Position numbers and translations under genes: made by a program
The notes under the pieces: generated by a model
What the model was told of the DNA's origin: nothing
The model's database searches: none
What the model saw: only the letters and a program-made list of their open reading frames with translations
Shown: one piece after another, positions 20,034-27,753 of the stretch
Numbering within the stretch: the first letter of the stretch is position 1
Layout: every line of letters starts with the position of its first letter
Source of the DNA: Paenibacillus sinensis
GTDB taxonomy: Bacteria; Bacillota; Bacilli; Paenibacillales; Paenibacillaceae
DNA: 47,062 bases
Assembly: GCF_019904155.1 (NCBI RefSeq)
Contig: NZ_JAHCMB010000136.1
Location: 1-47,062 of the forward strand
Direction of reading: 5' to 3'

Positions 20034-20924
20034 TTATCCGCCAAACCCCCAGGAGATACGGCGCAGCGCGCCCGATTTCTCAAGCTCGTCCTCCGATATG
20101 AAATCCGAGTAGAACCCGTCCGCCCCCATCCGGTACAGCTTCCCGATCTCACTCGGCTCGTTGAGAGTATGCACGTAGACGCGCGCCCCGGCATCCTTCA
20201 GCTTCGAGATGAATTTCCCGTTCGCCCGGCTGACGGGCATCGTGATGTTCACGCCAGTCTGCTTCACAAAATCAATCACCTGCTCATCGCTGTCCGGCGA
20301 CTCATACAGCGTATAGATGACCTCCGGAAAGGTATAGATCTGGTTCAATTGCTCCAGCATCGGCCGGTTGTAGATTTGGGGTATAATTCGGTTCAGCAGA
20401 GCCGGATCACGTTTTTGCGTGGCGTCGACCAGCATTTCAAACTCATCCATTATGGATTTAGAGCCTGATTTCTTGATATCCGTCACAATATAGGCATCCG
20501 GATAATGCTCAAGCAGGTCAAGGACCGTATCCCAATCCATGGCGGAATAAATATCGAGGATCGGCGTGTCCATGAAGTCCGCATATGTCGGAACTCCCTC
20601 CCGCTTGTCTGTAGGCAGCGTATCCCATTGGTTCAGCAGCTTGCTCATATTTTGCGTCCATTCATGCCTCGCCACCAGCCTTTCGTCGCTGGTCAGCAGC
20701 AGATCAGTCTCGAACAGCCGGGTGCCCTTCTCATAGTTGGCGACGAATGCTTCAAAAGCGTTCGTATACGGGTGACCGTCAATCCCGCCCATCGCGTGGG
20801 CGACAATACGGTATGCGGCGTAGCCGGTGCCGGTCTGCTTCTTGGACCCGTGCGGCCATATCGCCACCATAAGGATAGTCAATGAGAGGAAAATCGCGAA
20901 TGTCAGGACTGCTTTTTTCTTCAT
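20034..20924 (-). CDS. membrane-anchored glycerophosphodiester phosphodiesterase-like protein
   Basis: The product has 296 residues. The N-terminus (MKKKAVLTFAIFLSLTILM) is a signal anchor, which puts the domain outside. RIVAHAMGGIDGHPYTN with FETDLLLTSDERLVARHEW supplies the histidine, Glu-x-Asp and second histidine expected of GDPD/PI-PLC-like TIM barrels, though the first motif is HAMGG rather than the common HRG. The C-terminal MGADGFYSDFIS matches the family's last barrel strand. Such enzymes hydrolyse glycerophosphodiesters or related lipids. AAAGGAA lies 8 bases before ATG. An open stretch in another frame follows the stop and may be a lost C-terminus. Confidence 0.82.
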   Translation of the reverse strand: MKKKAVLTFAIFLSLTILMVAIWPHGSKKQTGTGYAAYRIVAHAMGGIDGHPYTNAFEAFVANYEKGTRLFETDLLLTSDERLVARHEWTQNMSKLLNQWDTLPTDKREGVPTYADFMDTPILDIYSAMDWDTVLDLLEHYPDAYIVTDIKKSGSKSIMDEFEMLVDATQKRDPALLNRIIPQIYNRPMLEQLNQIYTFPEVIYTLYESPDSDEQVIDFVKQTGVNITMPVSRANGKFISKLKDAGARVYVHTLNEPSEIGKLYRMGADGFYSDFISEDELEKSGALRRISWGFGG

Positions 20925-20953
20925 ATACAGGATTCCTTTGCCTTATGTCTTGT

Positions 20954-20998
20954 AAAAAAACAATTCCCCGCTCCGCCGTTGCCCGGCGAGACGGGGAA
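20954..20998 (-). terminator. rho-independent terminator of the polysaccharide gene pair
   Basis: On the minus strand CCCCG-TCT-CGCCG pairs with CGGCG-GAG-CGGGG around GGCAA, and AATTGTTTTTTT follows. It lies 20 bases after the sugar-phosphate transferase stop. Confidence 0.85.
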
Positions 20999-21018
20999 GA
21001 TTAAGTATGATAGCTCAC

Positions 21019-22425
21019 TCAATAGGCATTCTTGTTGACAAAGCCGTTGCGGATCGTCTTGACGATAATCCGGATATCGAACAGCAGGGACCAGTTCTCG
21101 ATGTAGAAAATATCATGCTTGATACGGTCCTCAATGGAGGTGTCCCCGCGCAATCCGTTGCTCTGCGCCCAGCCGGTAATGCCGGGCCGCACATGATGCT
21201 TGACCATGTACTTCGGGATTTCATCCTTGAACTGCTCGACATAATACGGACGCTCCGGCCGGGGACCGACCACGCTCATATGACCCATCAGCACATTGAA
21301 GAATTGGGGCAGTTCATCCAGGCTCGTTCTCCGGATAAAGGTTCCGAACCGGGTCCGACGGGGGTCCACCGGTGTGCTCCAGCCGGTATCCTCTTCCTCG
21401 TCCTGCTGCATGCGCATGGAACGGAATTTGTACATGGTGAAGTTTCTGCGGTTCAGCCCTACCCGCTCCTGACGAAAAATAATCGGACCGGGAGAGGTAA
21501 GCTTCACGCCCAGTATTACAGCCAGCATAATCGGGCTTGTCACCAGAATGGCGAACAGCGAGAATATGATGTCGAATGCCCGCTTGGCCATCCGGTTCCC
21601 GGTTAGATCCAGCGGGATGTCGCGGACGTTGATCATCGGCATGCCCGCGAAATTATCAAAGTACGGACGCGCCGGCAAATAATCGAAGAAGTCGGGGATG
21701 ATCAGGGTGCGGACGCCGGCTTTTTCACAGGTTGCGATAATGGTAGGGAACTTGTGGTGCACATCCAGAGGAAGCGCAAGCACCACCTCGTCGATCAGCA
21801 TCGTATCCAGCAGACCCGGCAGCTCGTCAATTTTCCCGAGGATCGGCTTATATCTCTTCGCTTCAAGAGGGTCCCAGGTCTGGTAATCATCCAGAAAGCC
21901 GATAATCTCATAGCCGAGTTCAGGGTAGTTGGCGAGATTATCATAGATTCGTCTACCCAGCGTACCCGCCCCGAGAATGAGGACGAACTGGCGGTTGAAG
22001 CCTTTTTCCCGGAATGATTTCAGCATCTTCTTCAGCACGTAACGGTAGAGCATGGTGGAGAGCATAATGGTGCTGATATATACGGTCAGATACTGACGTG
22101 AAATATCGATCTCGCGCAGAAAGTACATCAGGCCGAGCAGAATCAGAAGGCTCAGTCCGTTCACCTGGAAGATCTTCAGGAATTCATCCGCGAAGCGCTT
22201 CTTGCGCTTGGGGAGATACAGCGACAGCAAAATGCCCATCATCACCGCAATCGCCCCGTACACCATGCTCCAGTAGGCATACGATTCTACCGGCATATGG
22301 TTCTCGTAAGGCATCCAGCCGCTCTTGAATTTCAGCCACCAGGAGAACAGGAATGCAATCTGGATGACGATAAAGTCGGCCACCATATACAGTTGGGTCA
22401 AAAACCGCTGGTTGCGGCGAATCAT
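21019..22425 (-). CDS. polyprenyl glycosylphosphotransferase (undecaprenyl-phosphate glucose phosphotransferase type)
   Basis: The product has 468 residues. Four membrane spans in the first ~120 residues precede a Rossmann-like CoA-binding domain (VLILGAGTLGRRIYDNL). One further span follows (about 275-300), then the catalytic bacterial sugar transferase domain with GPIIFRQERVGLN, MYKFRSM, SLDELPQFFNVL and VRPGITGWAQ. The enzyme moves a sugar-1-phosphate from a nucleotide sugar to undecaprenyl phosphate, the first step of capsule or exopolysaccharide repeat synthesis. Its ATG overlaps the GT2 stop by 4 bases, so the two are translationally coupled. The sugar (glucose or galactose) is not certain. 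Confidence 0.92.
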   Translation of the reverse strand: MIRRNQRFLTQLYMVADFIVIQIAFLFSWWLKFKSGWMPYENHMPVESYAYWSMVYGAIAVMMGILLSLYLPKRKKRFADEFLKIFQVNGLSLLILLGLMYFLREIDISRQYLTVYISTIMLSTMLYRYVLKKMLKSFREKGFNRQFVLILGAGTLGRRIYDNLANYPELGYEIIGFLDDYQTWDPLEAKRYKPILGKIDELPGLLDTMLIDEVVLALPLDVHHKFPTIIATCEKAGVRTLIIPDFFDYLPARPYFDNFAGMPMINVRDIPLDLTGNRMAKRAFDIIFSLFAILVTSPIMLAVILGVKLTSPGPIIFRQERVGLNRRNFTMYKFRSMRMQQDEEEDTGWSTPVDPRRTRFGTFIRRTSLDELPQFFNVLMGHMSVVGPRPERPYYVEQFKDEIPKYMVKHHVRPGITGWAQSNGLRGDTSIEDRIKHDIFYIENWSLLFDIRIIVKTIRNGFVNKNAY

Positions 22426-23381
22426 AATCTCACCTCGGCATTATTGTCGGACCGGTTCGCGGTCTGGGTCTGCCCCAGAGCGGAAAGATCAGGAGCCGGT
22501 GCAGGCTTCCCTCTGCCCACCGTCAAAGCATTGCGCAGCAGTGCTGCGGCAAACTTGACGCCCACTCCCGCATATACGGCGCCATTAACCGCGAAGAAAT
22601 ACTTCCTACGGTAATGTTTATGATGAAAGAGGATCATAGCGCGATGGAATTCATAAATAATTTTGAGCGGCCTGCGCCTTGCGCTTCCGCCCTTCAAATG
22701 GATGATCAATGTTCTCGGGTAGTAGTAAATCTTCCAGCCGGCTTCCTTGATGCGATAGCACCAGTCCAAATCCTCGCCATACATGAAGAAAGTCTCGTCC
22801 AGCCCTCCAACCTGCCGGATCGTCTCCTGACGGACCAGCATGAAGGCGCCGACCAGGCAGTCCACCTCATACTCATCATTCGGATCAAGATACCCGAGCT
22901 GATAGCCGTTGAACCGGGGATTGTCAGGGAACAGCTTGCTGAAGCCGAACGCATAGTAGAAGGACGCCGAAGGTGTCGGAAATCCGCGCTTGCAGGCCTT
23001 GTCGAGACTTCCATCCGGCAAAATCACCTTACAACCCGATGCCCCGATATCCGGCCGGCTGTCCATGAAGGCGATCATCGTCTCCAGCGTATCCGGGCGT
23101 ACCACCGTATCCGAGTTCAGCAGCAGCACATAACGCCCGTCTGCGATCTCCATCGCCTGGTTATTGCCTTTGGCAAATCCGACATTCTCCGAATTGGCAA
23201 TCAGCTTCGCTTCCGGGAACCGCTCCCGGATCGCTTCCACCGACCCGTCGGAGGAGTGATTGTCGACCACAATAATCTCGTAGGAGTAGTTCGTCTCCGA
23301 GTCATATACCGACTGTATACAGTCCAAAGTCAGACGCTGCGTTTTGTAGTTAAGGATCAGAATACTGACATCAGGTTTCAC
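22422..23381 (-). CDS. glycosyltransferase family 2 (rhamnosyltransferase-like)
   Basis: The product has 319 residues and starts at GTG 23381; no in-frame ATG lies near, and GGAGCG about 12 bases upstream is a modest ribosome site. The GT-A fold is clear: VSILILNYKTQRLTLDCI, IIVVDNHSSDGSVE, the nucleotide-binding DXD-like LLLNSDTVV, and FFMYGEDLDWCYRIKEAGW of the acceptor region. The closest type is the rhamnosyl / dTDP-sugar transferase group. It acts in the cytoplasm on lipid-linked sugars and presumably extends the product of the sugar-phosphate transferase encoded next. Confidence 0.9.
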   Translation of the reverse strand: MKPDVSILILNYKTQRLTLDCIQSVYDSETNYSYEIIVVDNHSSDGSVEAIRERFPEAKLIANSENVGFAKGNNQAMEIADGRYVLLLNSDTVVRPDTLETMIAFMDSRPDIGASGCKVILPDGSLDKACKRGFPTPSASFYYAFGFSKLFPDNPRFNGYQLGYLDPNDEYEVDCLVGAFMLVRQETIRQVGGLDETFFMYGEDLDWCYRIKEAGWKIYYYPRTLIIHLKGGSARRRPLKIIYEFHRAMILFHHKHYRRKYFFAVNGAVYAGVGVKFAAALLRNALTVGRGKPAPAPDLSALGQTQTANRSDNNAEVRL

Positions 23382-23423
23382 AGGTTGTTACGCTCCATAC
23401 AAAATTAGTAATCTATCGACAAT

Positions 23424-23452
23424 ATTATAGCATAGATTGACATAGATTAACG
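23424..23452 (-). promoter_or_regulatory. promoter of the glycosyltransferase pair (extended -10)
   Basis: Minus-strand TGCTATAAT has a perfect -10 (23424-23429) with the TG extension. The -35 17 bp further up (CGTTAA) is poor, as is usual for extended -10 promoters. It lies about 45 bp upstream of the GTG start. Confidence 0.7.
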
Positions 23453-23577
23453 GTGCGGTTTTCGCAAGTTTCATCTGTTTTGCAAGTTTCCTTCTGATGG
23501 TGCGATTCATGAAAAAGGTGATAACAAGGACAATCGTCTGGAATCATCTTCAAGATAACGAGCGCTTACCTGGAAAT

Positions 23578-23614
23578 AAAAAAAACCTGTTCTCCCGCTC
23601 AGGCGGAAAAACAG
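23578..23614 (-). terminator. rho-independent terminator after the TlpA-like gene
   Basis: On the minus strand CCTGTTTTTCCGC pairs with GCGGGAGAACAGG around CTGA, and a run of eight T follows. It marks the 3' end of the long minus-strand cluster that begins near 41.8 kb. Confidence 0.9.
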
Positions 23615-23629
23615 GCGATTGCGCAATCG
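23614..23629. other. 16-bp perfect palindrome GCGATTGCGCAATCGC
   Basis: A complete inverted repeat without a spacer lies between the TlpA-like stop and its terminator. It could be a protein site or simply stabilise the mRNA end. No similar copy was noticed elsewhere in the window. Confidence 0.4.
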
Positions 23630-23650
23630 CAATGAATGACAGTAAGGGCA

Positions 23651-24229
23651 TCACAGCTTGTCCAGCTCGAGCAGGGATTCCGCCGTAATGGCGCCTTCCA
23701 CTCCCCCATATACGGTACCATCCCGCAGAATGACAATGGTCGTGGGGTATGCCCTTAGACCGAATGCTTTGAACAGTGTGGAATCAGGGTCCAGCAGAAC
23801 CGGCAGCGTATAGGCATTGTCCTTCATATACTGCTTCACCGTCTCCGGGTCTTCTCCGGTATTGACGGCGAGCAGCACAACATCGTCGCGCTTCTGCAGA
23901 ATAGACGAAGCCTGATCCAGCTCCGGCATCTCTTTCTTGCAGATGGTGCACCAGGTTGTCCAGAAATTAAGCACGACAATCTTGCCCTTGTAATCCGCAA
24001 GCGACACTTGTCTGCCGTTCAGATCCTTCAGACTGAAATCCGGCGCCCGGAGCTTCCCGGACTCCGCCGGCTCCTTCGCCCCCGATGCAGCCTTAAGCAA
24101 TTCGATGGGCGCCACGCCCGACAGCGGAGTCTGCGGGCCCGCCTGGGCGCGGCTGTAGATGAAGGCGCTGCCCGCGAGCAGGAAGACCAGCAGGGCGATC
24201 CAGAGCCACAGCAGCTTTTTCATTTTCAT
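23651..24229 (-). CDS. membrane-anchored thioredoxin-like protein (TlpA/ResA family)
   Basis: The product has 192 residues. One N-terminal membrane anchor (about 5-26) leads to a short linker and a thioredoxin fold outside the membrane: APDFSLKDLNGRQVSLADYKGK, then LNFWTTWCTICKKEMPEL with the active-site CTIC pair near 95-98, and the cis-proline loop AYPTTIVI. ResA/TlpA proteins reduce disulfides in exported proteins such as apocytochrome c, and receive electrons from CcdA. The ccdA gene lies just upstream with a 19-base gap, so the two form a thiol-reducing pair. AGGAG lies 8 bases before ATG. No cytochrome c gene is in the window; other exported cysteine proteins of the cluster are possible clients. 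Confidence 0.9.
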   Translation of the reverse strand: MKMKKLLWLWIALLVFLLAGSAFIYSRAQAGPQTPLSGVAPIELLKAASGAKEPAESGKLRAPDFSLKDLNGRQVSLADYKGKIVVLNFWTTWCTICKKEMPELDQASSILQKRDDVVLLAVNTGEDPETVKQYMKDNAYTLPVLLDPDSTLFKAFGLRAYPTTIVILRDGTVYGGVEGAITAESLLELDKL

Positions 24230-24248
24230 GGCATGTTCTCCTCTCTGT

Positions 24249-25244
24249 TTACCAGTTCGTCAGCACCCTTCCCGTCAGTGTCAGTACACCGGCCGCAATC
24301 ATCACGATTCCGGAGAGGATGCCGATCAGCCTGTTATGCCGCTGCAGAAAGCGGAATGTCTCCTTAAGCTCATGGTAGATGAGCGACGAGAACAGGAACG
24401 GCAGGCCGAGGCCAAGCGAGTACAGCAGCAGCATGGCCATCCCCTGCGGCACGGAGCCGGAGGTGCTCGCCATGAGCAGCGACGATGACAACAAGTAGCC
24501 GACGCATGGCGTCCAGCCGAACGCGAAGACCGCACCGAAGGCTAGGGAGCGAAGAACCGTCAGCTTGCCCGGCTGAAAGGACAGACGCCGCTCTTTCTGG
24601 AGGAAGCCCAGCCTGAACACCCCGGCGAAGCTCAGTCCGAACAGAATCATCAGCATTCCGCCGAGAAGACGAAAGAGAGCCAGATGTCCGTTCAGAAAAG
24701 CGCCGACTGCGGTTGCCGCCGCTCCCATGGAGACGAATACCAGCGTGAACCCGGCGACAAAGGCCGCGGCGTTCCGGAAGAGCCTCCCGCCACTTCGGCG
24801 GGGCTGCGAAGGGCTGGCCTTGCTGTCTGGCGCGTGGGATTCCGGCTGCTGCGACTCCGGGTCGGCGGCCTGGGAGTCGGCGGCGCGGGAATCGGCAGTC
24901 CGGGGATCGGCGGTCCGTGCATCAGCTGTCCGGGGGGCGGCGGTTAGGGCATCGGTGGTCCGGGAGCCAACAGCACAGGGAGCGGCCTTCCCGCCTGCTG
25001 CGCGGGATTCCGCCTGATGCGACTCCGGGGCGTCGGCCCTGGGTTGGGCAGTCTGAGAGTCGGCGGCACGGGAGTCGGCAGTCCGGGAATCGACAGCCCT
25101 TGAGTCAGCGTACTCTTCCCGATTGTCCTCCTGACCGGCCACACCCGCCAGGTAGAACAGGTAGACCGGCAGCATCGGCAGCATGCAGGGCGAGATGAAG
25201 GTCAGCACGCCCTCCAGGAAGCTGAGTCCGTAATTGGCGGTCAT
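24249..25244 (-). CDS. CcdA-type thiol-disulfide transporter with long low-complexity insert
   Basis: The product has 331 residues, whereas CcdA proteins are usually near 220-240. It keeps the CcdA core: FLEGVLTFISPCMLPMLPVY with Cys20 in span 1 and AFGWTPCVGYLL with the second redox cysteine, plus the glycine-rich spans. These cysteines carry reducing equivalents across the membrane to proteins such as TlpA/ResA. Between spans 1 and 2 (residues about 38-150) lies an extra segment built from degenerate five-residue units like TADSR, AADSR and TADPR. It should form a disordered hydrophilic loop. The upstream HMA gene ends 9 bases before ATG. The frame is open and the core intact, so the protein is probably functional. 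Confidence 0.88.
   Translation of the reverse strand: MTANYGLSFLEGVLTFISPCMLPMLPVYLFYLAGVAGQEDNREEYADSRAVDSRTADSRAADSQTAQPRADAPESHQAESRAAGGKAAPCAVGSRTTDALTAAPRTADARTADPRTADSRAADSQAADPESQQPESHAPDSKASPSQPRRSGGRLFRNAAAFVAGFTLVFVSMGAAATAVGAFLNGHLALFRLLGGMLMILFGLSFAGVFRLGFLQKERRLSFQPGKLTVLRSLAFGAVFAFGWTPCVGYLLSSSLLMASTSGSVPQGMAMLLLYSLGLGLPFLFSSLIYHELKETFRFLQRHNRLIGILSGIVMIAAGVLTLTGRVLTNW
24795..25133 (-). repeat. in-frame degenerate 15-bp repeat array inside ccdA
   Basis: The insert is made of roughly 15-bp units encoding x-A-D-S/P-R pentapeptides, clearest at about 24865-24960 and 25040-25125. The units vary in sequence but keep the frame, as expected of an old slippage-expanded coding repeat. 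Confidence 0.7.
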
Positions 25245-25253
25245 GACCCGCCC

Positions 25254-25508
25254 TTATGCCTCGGCGGCGGCAATGCCCGTTACGGTGAACTTCCCGTCGT
25301 TCAGACTTTCGATCCGGCCGCGTATGGCGCCTACCAGCCCGCTCTCGTCCAGATGCGTAACCGTCACACGCTTGCCTTCCCGGTCAACACTGACATGCAG
25401 AGCGCCGGGCACCTGCAAGGCAGCTTCCGTGATTTTCGCTTCGCATTTGGGACAATGCATGCCCTCCACAATAAACCTGGTTGCGACCGTATTCTGCGAT
25501 TGTTCCAT
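25254..25508 (-). CDS. single heavy-metal-associated (HMA) domain protein
   Basis: The product has about 84 residues. ATG 25508 is chosen because GGAGGAGGT lies 6-7 bases upstream; the in-frame extension upstream covers that site. The chain is one ferredoxin-like HMA fold: TRFIVEGMHCPKCEAKITEAAL with the metal-binding CPKC pair, then LHVSVDREGKRVTVTH. The family binds Cu(I) or other soft metals and hands them to partner proteins. It carries no signal peptide and should be cytoplasmic. The gene lies between the Fec-type binding lipoprotein and ccdA, tying metal handling to thiol chemistry in this cluster. Confidence 0.88.
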   Translation of the reverse strand: MEQSQNTVATRFIVEGMHCPKCEAKITEAALQVPGALHVSVDREGKRVTVTHLDESGLVGAIRGRIESLNDGKFTVTGIAAAEA

Positions 25509-25553
25509 TTGAATACCTCCTCCGATTCCCACTAGTCTTGTCTTGCAAGACGA

Positions 25554-26618
25554 TCAGGGGTTCTCCCTGTTCAGGATTTGGTCCGCTTGCTCTTGCGTAA
25601 GCTCATAATGATAGAACTTAGAGTAGAATTCCCGCAGCTCCGCGTTCATGTCCAGATCGGCGAATGCATCGGGATGAAGGATTTTGGCCATCTCCATGAC
25701 CAGCAAAATTTTCTGCAAACCCATATCCCAGTAAAAAGCACCGCTTGGCGTCAAATACACCTGCTTGTCCGCCACGGCCTTGATCAGTCCGTACCGGCCG
25801 TCGCTGTAGGCGTTCGAACGGATTTTCTCCGCCGTTTCCAGGTCATTGATTCCGCCATGGTCGATAAAAATATAGGCCGGGTTGTACTGCACCAGTTGCT
25901 CGAACGTAATCTGCGAATGATTGCCCGCCTCGAAATCGGCGGTAACGGACCGGCCCCCCGCAGCCGAAATCACCTCTGTCAAATCGGAATATTTGCCGTA
26001 GGTGGACAGCAGATCGATAGCCGAATAATACACGGCAGGGCGATCGGCGTCCGGCAGCTTGTTTGTAACATCCGTCACCCGCTTCAGCTTCGCACGGAAA
26101 TAATCCTCGTATTCCCGCACCCGCTCCGGCGCTTCGCCTCCAACGGCGTTGGCGTACACCTCCAGCTGCTTCAGCGAGCTCTCCAGATTGGCGGTCACCG
26201 CTCCCGGCACATTGTCTATCTTCAGCTCGTCCAGCTTGTTGCTCTCGTTCGGCCGAGGGAATCCGAGCACCAGATCGGGCTTGTACGACAGCAGCGCTTC
26301 GATGTTCACGGCGGTATGCACGTTCTTCAGCTTGGGCAGTGTATTCATCCGCTTGAAAATGAGCTGCGCCCACGGAAAATTGTCCACTTGCACGTCAGAG
26401 CAAGCCACAATCCGGTCCTCCGCGCCAAGCATGACCAGTATTTCATAGGAAGGCCCGTATACGGCGGCGATTCGCTTGGCCTCCACCGGAACCTTCAGCT
26501 CCTGGCCCTTGATGTTCGTAATGGTCCGCTGCTCCGCTCGGGAGCCGCCGCAACCGGCGCTTACCGCGAGCAAGAGACAGGCTGCGAGCATTAGCATTAT
26601 GCGGCGGTGCCTGGTCAT
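25554..26618 (-). CDS. Fec/BtuF-type ABC transporter substrate-binding lipoprotein
   Basis: The product has 354 residues. A lipoprotein signal ends in the lipobox SAGC (Cys23). The remainder is a class III (helical-backbone) periplasmic binding protein of the iron-siderophore/B12/heme group: VEAKRIAAVYGPSYEILVML, IEALLSYKPDLVLGF, and a second lobe with YIFIDHGGINDLETAEKIR. GGGAGGGG lies directly before ATG. The FecCD-type permease gene is immediately upstream, 65 bases away. The ligand could be a siderophore, heme, cobalamin or another metal complex and cannot be decided from sequence alone. Confidence 0.88.
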   Translation of the reverse strand: MTRHRRIMLMLAACLLLAVSAGCGGSRAEQRTITNIKGQELKVPVEAKRIAAVYGPSYEILVMLGAEDRIVACSDVQVDNFPWAQLIFKRMNTLPKLKNVHTAVNIEALLSYKPDLVLGFPRPNESNKLDELKIDNVPGAVTANLESSLKQLEVYANAVGGEAPERVREYEDYFRAKLKRVTDVTNKLPDADRPAVYYSAIDLLSTYGKYSDLTEVISAAGGRSVTADFEAGNHSQITFEQLVQYNPAYIFIDHGGINDLETAEKIRSNAYSDGRYGLIKAVADKQVYLTPSGAFYWDMGLQKILLVMEMAKILHPDAFADLDMNAELREFYSKFYHYELTQEQADQILNRENP

Positions 26619-26683
26619 AGAGCCCCTCCCTCTTCGCCGCCCGTTTCCGGCGGAACTTTTCCCGCGCTCCGAACGGGCGGCCG

Positions 26684-27751
26684 TTATTTTTCCTTCATTA
26701 AAAGTAGATATAAAAAAGCGGGAGCCCCGACGATGGAGGACAATATCCCGAGAGGGATTTCCTGGTCGAACAGCCCCCGGGCCAGATCGTCCGCGATCAG
26801 CAGAAAGCTCGCGCCAAGAAGCGCCGAGGCCGGCAGAAGCAGCTGGTGATTCATTCCGGTCAGCATCCGGGTCAGATGCGGAATGAGCAGGCCCACCCAG
26901 CCGATCATCCCCGCAACAGCGACCGCCGTTGAGGTCAGCAGTGTGGCGCCTACGATAAAGATCATCCGCAGCCGTCCCACATTGACGCCAAGCGACGACG
27001 CCTCCTCATCTCCGAAAGACAGAACGTTCAGCCGCCAGGAGAGCAGCAGCAGCGGAACAGCGCCCAATGCCATCGGCGCCAGCTGAAGCAGCAGGTCGGT
27101 TCCTGTGACATAGCTGAGCCCTCCCATCAGCCAGAACGTAATCGCCGGGAGCGTGTTGTACGGATCGGCGGTGAACTTGATCACGGAAATCCCGGCGCTG
27201 AACAGCGCGCCGACGATCATGCCGGTCAGGATGAGCGGCAAGGGGCCGCTGGCCGCGCTTCCCGCCACGGCTCTGCTCACGGCGAACGTCAGCAGCACCG
27301 CCGCGAGTCCAGCGGCAAAAGCAACCGCCTGAACGGCCAGGCCGTCCAAGCCCAGAAGTATCGCCAGGGCCGCGCCGCAGCTTGCCCCTGCCGCCGCGCC
27401 AAGAATGTCCGGCGAGACGAGCGGATTGCGCAGCATCCCCTGATAGGCTGACCCGGACATGGACAGGGCGCCGCCCGTCAGCACCGCCGCACCGATCCGC
27501 GTCAGCCGGACCTGCAGCAGCACCTGGGCCGCCGCCGCATCGCCTTTTCCAAGGATCAATCCCGGCAAGTCGGAGAGGGAGATGCTGTATCTCCCCACAA
27601 GCAGGGAACCTAAAGCCGTCAGCACAAGCAATGCTCCCAATGCCGCAAGACAGCGGGATGGCTCGGAGAAGACAGCCTGAAGGCTTGCCTTCACCGATTG
27701 GCCATTGCGGATTCCGCGTTTGCCGGACAGTGCCGGAAGATTCTTGTTCAT
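26684..27751 (-). CDS. FecCD-family ABC transporter permease
   Basis: The product has 355 residues with about ten hydrophobic segments. GGALSMSGSAYQGMLRNPLVSPDILG and GMIGWVGLLIPHLTRML are hallmark FecCD/BtuC motifs; the second contacts the ATPase. It is paralogous to the permease at 44488-45558 (both contain a GxYQGxxRNPxVSxDILGA stretch and PAITFWxMGGLS). The start codon follows the upstream stop by two bases and has a poor ribosome site, so it probably depends on coupling. No FecE/BtuD-type ATPase gene lies nearby. Confidence 0.92.
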   Translation of the reverse strand: MNKNLPALSGKRGIRNGQSVKASLQAVFSEPSRCLAALGALLVLTALGSLLVGRYSISLSDLPGLILGKGDAAAAQVLLQVRLTRIGAAVLTGGALSMSGSAYQGMLRNPLVSPDILGAAAGASCGAALAILLGLDGLAVQAVAFAAGLAAVLLTFAVSRAVAGSAASGPLPLILTGMIVGALFSAGISVIKFTADPYNTLPAITFWLMGGLSYVTGTDLLLQLAPMALGAVPLLLLSWRLNVLSFGDEEASSLGVNVGRLRMIFIVGATLLTSTAVAVAGMIGWVGLLIPHLTRMLTGMNHQLLLPASALLGASFLLIADDLARGLFDQEIPLGILSSIVGAPAFLYLLLMKEK

Positions 27752-27753
27752 CT

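Noticed and set aside
25540..25551. 12-bp palindrome GTCTTGCAAGAC between the HMA and binding-protein genes
   Set aside because: It is short, lies inside an operon and has no U-run. Chance occurrence is likely.
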